From the NCBI GenBank assembly GCA_934045075.1, contig OW203732.1:2707501-2771500 (forward strand): a stretch of 64,000 nucleotides of DNA, written 5' to 3'. Position 1 is the stretch's first letter. Every line of letters begins with the position of its first letter. The notes under the pieces were generated by a model that worked only from the letters and a program-made list of their open reading frames with translations, did no database searches and was not told where the DNA came from. Positions 55,251 to 64,000 of the stretch are shown here, piece by piece. The position numbers and the translations under genes were made by a program. Source of the DNA: Yponomeuta sedellus (Eukaryota > Arthropoda > Insecta > Lepidoptera > Yponomeutidae).

Positions 55251-55789
55251 CATTATCACCTATCTATACCAATGTAAAAACCCTGACTTTTGTTTCATTT
55301 CGCTGAAAAAAGCAGAAGATTAAAATCACGAAACGATCAACGAAGTTACTATTCGCATTTTGGCCGCGAACAATTTTCATCCGAGGGTAGCACGTCGTAA
55401 CTTTTACGCGGGAACTTTTTTGTGTTCGCGGGACAAAAGTTTTAGTAGCAATCATCTGCTTTAAGTGTGCACTTATCTTGTCCTCCGCCAGAGGACATAA
55501 TTTTCGGCTGGTTTAATTAACGGAGGCGTTCAGAGGTAACTTTATAAGTCGTTGGAAAGTCAGGAGGAAAGTTACCAGCCTTGGAAGGTCAACTCCCCTC
55601 GGCTGAAACTCGGTCGCGGGCAACTTTACCCTCTTCGAGATTGTTAGTGGTAGTCTCTTTCCATATTCAATGAGTTTCACACAAGGGATAAGTTGACTAG
55701 TTTAAGTCTGCTAGTGGTCAAATAGGCCGGAAAGTGCAGTTATGCATCCGAATTGTGGCCTTCTGTTCCGGAGATGGTTGTGGAACTAC
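55251..55789. other. No feature seen
   Basis: Moderately GC-rich unique-looking sequence. No open frame of note. Confidence 0.35.
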
Positions 55790-56110
55790 GCCGGAGGTCG
55801 TGAATTCGATTCCCATAATAAGCCGTCGTACATTTGTACAATTAGCCATATTTGTGATATCATTGCCTAGTTACCATAGCACAGTCTAGGACAAGTTTTC
55901 ACCATGTGAATGCACCTCAGACAATCGGGTTTCCTCACAACGTTTTCCTTCACAGTTAGCAATTGGTACGATCATACATGTAAAAAACATAGAAAACAAA
56001 TTTACTGTTTCATTGTTAATGCAAATTTATTGTTTCATTGTTCATGCCGGGATTTGAACTCCTAACCGCTAGAATGTGAGGCCAGTCTTTAACGTTGCAC
56101 TGGCACCGCT
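55790..56110. repeat. tRNA-SINE remnants
   Basis: 'ggaggtcgtgaattcgattc' (B-box-like), 'gtttgtgatatcattgcc', 'tagttaccatagcacagtct' and 'catgccgggatttgaactcc'. The middle blocks recur at 60240-60320. Confidence 0.55.
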
Positions 56111-57174
56111 TGATCATCATCATCAGCCCACACTGTTGCGCCTTTTCTCCTCAAATGTCATTTATCACCGCTTCCATGCAAAATAATATATCAGTTCGAT
56201 CACTCTCCATATTTCAATCAAGCTTACTCGTACCTCTGCTCTATTCACGGATTGGTATATAACTAATGAATATATCCACATGCTCCGTAATACTTTAATA
56301 TTTGATTTCAATTTCGCTTCTGCAAATTCACAACTTCCGGACCGAAAGGCATTGTGTGCAGAGTAACCAATCAAATTAATACGCAGGCGCGTTTGCATTG
56401 TACAAGTAGTAGACGGTGTAATGGTGGTACTCAGAGTTTACTCAGTGGTAGTGGCATAGCTTCTTGCCTGTCTTGACGTTAATACTTACCTATTACACGA
56501 AACAAAAATAACAGAAATATTAGTATGACAGAAATTTAAATGGAAAATTAGCTGACAGTTATTCTTGCGTACCGTAATAGAGAACCTTTAATCCAATTGA
56601 ACCTCGCTGAGACTGCAAAATTAGTACATACCGCGTCAACACCTCGGCTGATGTTTTTTAATGTTTAATATTTCATATAAATGGGAGCTATATCTAAAAC
56701 CACTATGCAAGCGGTCAAAAATTCGTTCCACGTCTGCCATGAAACAATTTTCATATACATATCTATTTGCTAGTAGATTAGGCCAGGATAGTCACTGTTT
56801 CTAATTACAAAGTCGTATGCAAACGCTCCTGACAAAACATCCGGCCTTCTCCAATAAGTGTCAATATTAATATCATAATATTTGACAAATAAAGGCGTTG
56901 CACTGCTCTCTTTATCAAAATTTAGGAACTATATAAATCTGGGTGTTTTGAAAGCTGCAGTTATTAAACTAGTACGTAATTAAATATTACATCTATTTTG
57001 GACTTCTAAAACTTAGACTCTGGACTTTTTTAATATCGATTTAATAAAAAAATGTTTTGACAAATCAATGAAAAATACAAGATATTTTGACGTTTCGAGT
57101 CGAGTTCAAGTTATACATACATAAATAAATATAGGCGAACTAAGAAACTGCTTCGTTTTATTTTAGTCGGTGGA
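56111..57174. other. Gene-free stretch
   Basis: No gene or named repeat seen in about 1 kb. Confidence 0.4.
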
Positions 57175-57405
57175 TATCAACCCTTTGTATGTCCCCATTG
57201 CAAAGGCACATATCTCTTCCTGCATAGGCCATACTTCACCACGGTAGCCAAGTCCGGGTTGGTAAGGTAAGGGTAAGGGTAAGGATTGTATGACAGTGGT
57301 GGGTCTTACTCTCAGAAGTTACCAAGGACTCTTATATGGCTTAATGACTGCTACGACTATTTCCTGACAGCCGTCACCAACAGCTTAACGTGGTCACTGT
57401 CGGTT
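57175..57405 (-). repeat. SINE-B 3' part, diverged
   Basis: 'atcaaccctttgtatgtccc', 'ggccatacttcaccacggta' and 'cctgacagccgtcaccaaca', with a local expansion (GGTAAG-type units) at 57257-57284. Confidence 0.7.
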
Positions 57406-57586
57406 TAGCGGGATAAAAAAAAATTAAATATGTCAACGCTCCGTGAGCTTATAAATAAGTGAGCAGCCGCTGGAAATCTATTCTCCTTTATTATGTAAAA
57501 TAACGTTCCACCATCTAGAACCCTATTATTTCAAAATTAAGTTTCTGTTTGTACGTATATGTATTCATATGATATGTAAGGAAGCG

Positions 57587-57895
57587 CTTGTGGCCTAGTC
57601 TAACCGAGTGATTCGCTTCAATCACTTGAGCGCTTCAAGCGCTTTCGGGCTTCGCAAGGCACGTTAAGCCATTGGTGTCAGCTGTCATGTAATGGCAGTC
57701 GTTAAGTCATGTCAGAGGTCTTATGGGCGGCTTGATAACTTCTGACAGTAAGGCCCGCCACTGTCTTACAATCCTCCACCAACCCGGACTTGGCCCCCGT
57801 GGTGAAGTATGGCCTAACCTTCCTGCGACGCAGCAAGAGACCCGTGCCCCAGTAGTAGGGACATACAAGGGTTGTTATCGATCGATGTAAGGATC
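57587..57895 (+). repeat. SINE-B lacking the 5S core
   Basis: Head 'gcgcttgtggcctagtctaa' and 'ccgagtgattcgcttcaatc', then directly 'gcgctttcgggcttcgcaag'; the 5S-like control-region part is deleted at a short direct repeat ('gcgctt'). 3' end intact ('gacatacaagggttg'). Confidence 0.78.
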
Positions 57896-58368
57896 TTTGT
57901 ACCTCGTGGCAACATTTCTTGAGCTTACATAAATTTTAAAAATGTCCCTGATATAAAAATGTTTGTAATTTTTTTGACATCGAGCTTAACGTCATAAGAC
58001 TTGAGGCTAAAAGCATGTCACTGGTGGAGTTTCCGCTTTCAAACTGAGCATTAAAATTTGCCTTTATAACTTGGAAGCTTGTCAAATTAACATTCTGTGA
58101 ATAATTGCTTTGGAAATCCTTTAGAGTGAGGTTCTTGCGCGGTGTGATAAGGTTCCTACTTATTTAAATGTAGGAATATATGCTTTTAATGTTTTTTGTA
58201 GTGTGTACAGTAGGGAATTCTAATCTGGATTTTAAAACATCGTTAAAATCACTTATGCCGATTGGCATTGTCAATTAACCAGTAGCTTAAAATTGTTACC
58301 AACCCCTATATCTCCCCACTTCTCGGGCAATTTTTTAATACTACCTATGGATGTAATAAAAAAACAAA
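57896..58368. other. No feature seen
   Basis: AT-rich, no gene. Confidence 0.35.
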
Positions 58369-58546
58369 TCTATAATATAAAAATGAATCGCTGAATGTGT
58401 TGGTAAGCGCAAATCTTGAGAGCAGCTAAACTGATTTCGCTAATTCTTTTTTCAGAATATTCCTTGAGGGACGAAGATGGTTCTCACGGAGAGAAAAAAA
58501 TTAAGAATCGACTGTTAGGCGGTACGAAGTTCGCTGGGTCAGCTAG
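58369..58546 (+). mobile_element. Helitron-like non-autonomous element, copy 3
   Basis: 'tctataatataaaaatgaat' start, 'gctgaatgtgttggtaagcg', and 'gcggtacgaagttcgctggg' followed by 'tcagctag' at the end. Best-preserved of the three copies. Confidence 0.65.
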
Positions 58547-60190
58547 TTATTCATAAAAGCATGATTTATCAACCTACATCTAGAATTTAGATCTTAACTA
58601 CACGTTGTGTTGCGCCTCCGATGTTTGTTTTATCTCCTCAACTGAACAAAAAGAGCGTTCGGTCCCTTACTGACCATTTCTGTTCCTGAAGGCAACAGAT
58701 ACGAATCCAAATTGTGTTTAGATAGCTTTGTGTCTTAAAAAGCTTTAGACACTACCCATTAAAATGAGATCGTTCTAGATAAAACTTGCTTTATACCTAG
58801 GATCTAAGTAAATAAGTGCAACAAACCACTACCAGCAACAATATAAAATTGCTTTACAGTGTAAAATTGTAAATACGGCAACAGTCCACTATAACATGTT
58901 ATTAAAGTTAAACTCTGATTATTATGCGCTATAGTACCGAGAAAAACCTTTATAAACCATAAATATTATAAATTTAAAAAAATCTGCCCGGGAAAACTTC
59001 GTACCGCCTAAGAATCGATTTGTTTGATTATTGCTCCCATGGAGACCCAATAGACAGTTGGTATACGTATTTTCTTCATTTAAAATAGCTGTTTTAATAA
59101 TATGTGTAATATTAAATTATTCAGTGTGATAAAACTTACAAAAAATGTAATCTGAATCGACTTTAATTTGATGAAATTGTGTAAAAATAATAATAAATTC
59201 GAACAATTTTAAGTAAAAATATTCTTTGTACTTATTTTTACAAATAATTGATACACGGTGCAAACCTACAGGACATAAGATTTATTAAAGTAATAGCAGA
59301 CTAATGGCCGGTTTCTTGGGCGCTGTCCAAAATTGCGATTTACTGACAAGGCATTTAATTTGACCAAGCGATCAAATCAAATTGGGTTTCCCAACGGCAG
59401 ATTAGTCAAAAATTTACTAATCAGTCGATCATATTAATTTAACCATGAAAGCTGTCAAACACATTTTGCTAGCATGGCTAGCATATGCCACTTTACAGCT
59501 TAAAAAGAAAACAAGACATTTCAATGACAGGACTGTTTTTTTTTTCTTTTGTTCGCCTATCACATCAGGCAAAGGTTTATAACCATACAGCCTTGCTAAT
59601 GATAGTTGAAGTTGAAGTTTTGGGTTATTGTTAGTGTCCCCAAACCAAGGGCAAAGAAAGTACGAAATCAATATTAATACGCAAAAACATCTTCCTGGAC
59701 GGTCTGAAACATTCATAGGGCAAAGTAAATACGGCATTTCCGCAGCGGTCCGCCCGCTGCCGATATTTGGCGATCTGCCCCAGTGGCTCTCAAAGTTCAG
59801 GATTTTCATAATAATTATTTTTCATTATAGTTTTTTAGGCTGTAAGTCTTAACCAATTGTATTTGTTAGTGGCGTACCTAACAATCGAAATATTTTATTT
59901 TTATTATACTGGCTCCTATGATATTAGTACAAGATAAAACAATATAGCAATCGTTTCCCCGACTGCCACGATTCAGGCTCGGCATGGTGTGGTAGTCACT
60001 GTGTAAACATAAACATTGTGCAAATATTTTTTTGGCAATAAACTTATTTTATTTTCATTATTATTTATTATTTAGTTTCATGCCCTGAGAACTTTCCTCT
60101 AATTTCTCACTTCAAAAAAAAACTGAAAACCCTTGCAGGGGCCTGCTTGGTTAGTCTAACAGTACTATGTTTAATTGCCACGACAGAGAT
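58547..60190. other. Long gene-free stretch
   Basis: A Helitron scrap in reverse at 58985-59050 ('acttcgtaccgcctaagaat'). A 126-codon minus frame at 59429-59809 (reading FESHWGRSPNIGSGRTAAEM…) is uninterrupted but resembles nothing I know, so I leave it uncalled. Confidence 0.4.
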
Positions 60191-60335
60191 CGAACCCATG
60201 ATGTTCGATCTCCACATGATCTCCGTACATTTGTACAAATAGCTTCAGTTTGGCTCTTTACCCATGTTTGTGATATTTTTGTCTGTTTACCATAGCACAA
60301 GATAATCTAGTTTGGGACCACAATAAGTATTGGGT
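60191..60335. repeat. tRNA-SINE body scrap
   Basis: 'gtttgtgatatttttgtctg' and 'tttaccatagcacaagataa' match 55845-55895 and 36625-36655. Confidence 0.55.
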
Positions 60336-60373
60336 TCATGTTGTTATTAATATAATAACTTGCTTGCGTACAT

Positions 60374-60460
60374 GAAACGGCGGTAAGTTTATGAAGGTTC
60401 TCATACAAGCACATTGCTGAAACGGCGGTAAGTTTATGAAAGTTTTCATATAGACACATT
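60374..60460. repeat. 45-bp direct duplication
   Basis: 'gaaacggcggtaagtttatg' occurs at 60374 and 60419; the following 25 bp are similar. Confidence 0.8.
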
Positions 60461-60645
60461 ATGTTGCTTCGAACCCCACACTAGGATACCCTGTGTCGTG
60501 GGAACCAGAAACAGCGACATCACAAACATATGAACCCCCAGGACCTGCGGTTTATTTATTTTGTCCCCAACCGGAGTTCGAACCCGGGACCCCTCACATG
60601 GTAAGCAGATGCGCTACTGCTGCGCCACAGAGGTCGACATTTCTT
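60440..60645 (-). repeat. SINE-E, full length
   Basis: Minus strand: 'gacctctgtggcgcagcagt' (A box), 'gtcccgggttcgaactccgg' (B box), 'catatgtttgtgatgtcgct' and 'ggttcccacgacacagggta'. Confidence 0.8.
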
Positions 60646-61464
60646 AGATGCCTTTGCATCTACGAAATAACGACCTTTTTAGCGACCTTGGCCAATGTTT
60701 TTTAATGGGTTTTGTAAATAAATAATAAAAACAGTTTGAGAAACAGTGTTCTGCGACGGTATCTCAGCAGTCCGATATTGCAGTCTCGATCAAACACTCG
60801 TTATAGGTATCTGATGGCCGAATGAAATTTTAAATCTGGGGACGTCTGCTGGCATTTTACAAAATGGCCGCCCTCGCTATATCGCCGTTCAATTTCACAG
60901 CTGGAAAACATTTGAGGAGATATTGGCTTAGCGGTGACCTCGGAAAATTGTGCAGGTTTTAGGCCATTTTTCAGTGTCAATTGCGGTTTTGCGAATCGAT
61001 GTAGAAAAAAAAAACAAAAAGAAACTTGAATACAACCTAGGACCAACCAAGATATTGGTTTGAGCTTGCGTATGTAATATAATAACAGAATTTTATTGTC
61101 ATTCCGAACTTATTTGCCGTTTATGTTGTCAAAGACACTTTTAGAGTTCAGTAGCACAAAAAGAAAAAAAACAAAACCCTTATATGATCACTTTGATATC
61201 CGTCTATCCTTCCGTATGTCAAGAGTCTTTATCTCAGGAACACGTGGACGCATCGAGTTGACATTACAACTGTATACTCAAGTCTCTTAAAGTTGTGCAA
61301 AAATCAATTTGCTAAGTTAACGCAACAAAAGGCGAAGGCCGCTTATGCAGCAAAAACTTATATTACGACACTCAAGGGAATTATAATTTTGTAGGGTACC
61401 TACTTTCCGTTGACCTAAAACTATGAATTTCGGACTTTTTTTTATTTACGATTCACAAAACTGA
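60646..61464. other. No gene seen
   Basis: No feature supported. Confidence 0.35.
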
Positions 61465-61695
61465 ATATAACACCTTAAACTTACAAAACAGTTCATATTA
61501 CAGGAGAGCTAACAGTGATGTATGTACATTCTACAAGATGTGAACACAACATGCATTTTTAACGCAGAAATACTCATTCAAATTAATACACCAATAGTAC
61601 TAATTTGAATGTGCTAAACTTACAAAACAGTTCAAATTATAGGAGAGCTAACAGTAATACGTACATTCTACTAAATATGAACACAACATGGACTT
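61465..61695. repeat. Direct duplication, period about 141 bp
   Basis: 'aaacttacaaaacagttcat' (61478) and 'aaacttacaaaacagttcaa' (61616) each lead into 'aggagagctaacagt' and 'gaacacaacatg'. Between them 'cattcaaatta' faces 'taatttgaatg'. Confidence 0.75.
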
Positions 61696-62479
61696 ATGAC
61701 AGATGCAGGGAAAAATGTGAAAACTATACATTTGCATTTAAATCATAAAACAAAATATTCCATGAAGTTCATGAAAAGCTTGAAAAACATCAGCGAGACT
61801 CGATTCCTGAACTGTTTATAATTAGTTAACTATAGACCTACTTTGTACGGAACCCTGGCTTGGCGAATCCGACTCGCACTTACCTGGTATTCTTTCAGTA
61901 AATGTCTATTTTATTTACCTACGTTGTCGGTCGACAGTAAACAGAAAACGCTTGTGGCGAATACAGACAATATTCCAGCGTCTGATTTACGAGTGACACC
62001 TGGGTGCCACCCTTAGAATAATAAACCAGAGCTCACCAACTAATGCATCATTGGCTGGCCGCAGATGTGTTAGGTTTTATGACTCTTTTACGTCCATTTT
62101 GTGGACGTCTCTTCGGAGCTGGCACTGTTATTCTGCGGTTAGGGATATTTGTTCGAAATTCAAATCGTGGAAAAGGTTTGAAAGCGATTTTTAAAGTAGG
62201 TACTCAAGTGTAAAAGTTAGTACAGCTTTTTCAGTATGAATGTTACGTAGGTAACTATTTTATTTTCTATTTATCTATATTATTAGATTAGATTAGATAT
62301 TTTATCGTTCATTAAGTAAACAGTTTGTTTTATAGTGGATATTTTTTTTTTGTCTTTGACTTTATTTCTGATTTTCCAAGTGTTCTTAGTTCTTTCTCCG
62401 GCGGCTTATAGGGTCCTTAAATTGTTATCAACAGTAGTTTTTGATGGACATTCTCATGACACACCGCAACTTATGTTAG
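61696..62479. other. No gene seen
   Basis: 61780-61890 shows diverged similarity to 15760-15860 ('gcgagactcgattc', 'tacggaaccc', 'gactcgcactt'), an unnamed dispersed repeat. Confidence 0.45.
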
Positions 62480-62703
62480 TAATAAGTAAATAATAAAATA
62501 TATAAATATACTAAGTACAACTAAATGACTTGTGTTATAGGTGCTAACTCGACGATAGATTTAATACGATAAATACATAGATAACATCCAAGACCCGAGA
62601 CAAACTAGAAAAGTTCGTTTCCTAGTTTGACCCGGCCGGGGATCGAAACCGAGACCTTCGGTTTTACAGTCAGCGTGCCACACCGCTGCGCCACCGAGGC
62701 CGT
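62480..62703 (-). repeat. SINE-D, full length
   Basis: Minus strand: 'ggcctcggtggcgcagcggt', 'ggtctcggtttcgatccccg', 'actaggaaacgaacttttct' and 'gttgtacttagtatatttat'. Confidence 0.82.
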
Positions 62704-62974
62704 CGAAGTTTTTTTTTACCTGTTTATTGTTTAAGATTTTATGTTGTAACGTTAAAATTTGTCCTTAGCACGGGTTAGTGCATTAACAAGAATATAACGT
62801 TAAAAATTTTAAAACAACTATGGTTAGAATAAATCAATTATTTTTTCTCCTTCTAATAGACTCACTCTCCTGGCAGTTTCTCTTAGCTGCCCCACCTAAA
62901 GTCCCTACTAAGTACCACCTCTTTTTCTCTAATAAATATTTAGTCTCTCATATCTGGTTTGATAAGATGAGGAT
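62704..62974. other. No gene; SINE-A tail scrap
   Basis: 62758-62790 ('gtccttagcacgggttagtg', 'cattaacaagaatataacg') is a bare SINE-A tail, repeated by the nearby 'aatataacgttaaaa' string. Confidence 0.55.
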
Positions 62975-63335
62975 AAGAAAGCGCTCGTGGCCTAGTCAAA
63001 CCAAGTCAATGGACAATCACTTGAGTTAAGCAACAACAGGCGCCGTATGGGAGACCAACAGTATATCACTAATGTAATTTTTCCAAGCGCTTCCGTGCTT
63101 CGCAAGGCACGTTAAGCCGTTGGTGCCGGCTGTCATGTAATTACAGTCGTTAAACCATGTCAGAGGATTTATAGGCAGCTTGATAACTTCATACAGTAAG
63201 GCCCGCCACTGTCTTACTATCCTCCACCAACCCGGACTTGGCCCCCGTGGTGGAGTACGGCCTAACCTTCCTGCGATGCAGGAAGAGACCCGTGCTCCAG
63301 CAGTGGGGACTTAAAAGGGTTGATATCGATAATGA
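62975..63335 (+). repeat. SINE-B, full length with 5S-like head
   Basis: 'agcgctcgtggcctagtcaa', then 'aatcacttgagttaagcaac', 'aacaggcgccgtatgggaga' (5S-like, with an internal loss), 'cgtgcttcgcaaggcacgtt' and 3' 'agcagtggggacttaaaagg'. Confidence 0.8.
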
Positions 63336-64000
63336 GGATGTAACTCATGACTATTTGATTGAGCGAAGATTGAGAGCATCGCAAAGGGAATGCAAATATC
63401 TCTTGTAACACAATACGACCTTCGAGTGGTAATGTAGGCCGGGAACTCATGTAGTTAAATAAAATACCGTATTTTTCTATAGAAAGCGGCGGAAACTCAA
63501 TGGACTACATGGGGTAGGATAGTTAACTCGGAAGCGAAAGACTTAGGTTCAAATTCCAGTGTAAGTTTGAGATTATATTATATATTAAATACAATGAAAT
63601 TTGATGGCGCATCAACTAAATCAACATGGCATTTATCACAGGAGTGTCACACTCATACAAACAGTTCTGACTGAGAATTTTCTTATTTATCTTGCACCAT
63701 GTATAATTATGGGTAATTTGTATTATTGACTTTATCTCTAAATAAATATTGACTTATTTATTCACTTATCCTCGCGGCGCAAGTAGGCTTAAGTGGGTAA
63801 GTGTGTAAAGTGCATTGCGCAAAGTTTCCCATCGCAAATTTCATTTCACTCGTATCTCAATAGTTCCTGGTCCATCTGCACATGAATTGTTCCTTATGGT
63901 AACCAAGTAAGGAAGCGGCTTCATCGATCATGACAATACGTCGATAAATGTTGCGTCATTTCGCGTCACGTAATTTCGCGTCATTCTGTGTCGTTTACTG
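63336..64000. other. No gene; SINE-F head scrap
   Basis: 63484-63562 ('agcggcggaaactcaatgga', 'cggaagcgaaagacttaggt') is a worn SINE-F head. The missing 5' exons of Cht7 are not visible here. Confidence 0.4.

Noticed and set aside
57257..57284. Telomere-like GGGTAA repeats
   Set aside because: Only a few imperfect GGTAAG/GGGTAAG units inside a SINE-B copy; the insect telomere repeat is TTAGG.
59429..59809. 126-codon minus-strand open frame as a missing Cht7 5' exon
   Set aside because: It contains no GH18 motif and no sensible splice continuation into 42633; unknown sequence, left uncalled.
60573..60640. tRNA-like sequence on the minus strand
   Set aside because: It belongs to a full SINE-E copy with the family's non-tRNA body attached.

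Overview
The window looks like a piece of an insect nuclear chromosome, most likely from a moth or butterfly (Lepidoptera). It is AT-rich, has GT-AG introns, and carries one clearly conserved host gene drowned in interspersed repeats. The order-level call is inference. It rests on the repeat families: RTE-type LINE tails ending in a 'tccagcagtggac' block, several tRNA-derived SINE families and Helitron-like elements with 'gctgaatgtgttg', all of which I associate with lepidopteran genomes.

Host gene. Fourteen minus-strand exons between 42633 and 19248 join in frame (2249 bp, about 749 residues including the stop) to give the C-terminal three quarters of a two-domain insect chitinase. It comprises the end of a first GH18 domain, a 67-residue linker, a complete second GH18 domain with an intact catalytic motif, and a terminal six-cysteine chitin-binding domain (CBM14). 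Two GH18 domains with no chitin-binding domain between them and one at the C-terminus is the layout of group III chitinase, Cht7. The first coding exons, including the catalytic motif of domain 1, are not in the window. They must lie beyond 64000, so 42634-64000 is at least 21 kb of intron or 5' flank.

Layout. 1-1800: repeat remnants. 1827-6000: a nearly complete but broken CR1/Jockey-superfamily LINE on the minus strand (ORF1 with PHD finger, endonuclease, reverse transcriptase). 6000-19247: RTE-LINE ends, SINEs, a 40-bp minisatellite, and a kilobase-long tetranucleotide array that switches abruptly from CCGT to CTGT. 19248-42633: the chitinase exons, with introns packed with SINEs, a decayed duplicate exon and a tandem array of decoy splice donors. 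42634-64000: intron or flank made almost entirely of repeats, with one Jockey-like reverse transcriptase relic and several long palindromes. No functional tRNA, rRNA or second host gene was found.

SINE families recur and are labelled for use below. SINE-A: tRNA-derived, with arms reading AAAAACCTATTTAGAGGC, often folded back on itself. SINE-B: head resembling 5S rRNA. SINE-C: shares its 3' tail with the RTE LINE. SINE-D, SINE-E and SINE-F: further tRNA-derived families. The most interesting signals are the palindromic SINE-A insertions down to 27 bp with target-site duplications, the 5S-like SINE-B heads, the decoy donor array, and the pseudo-exon in the chitinase gene.
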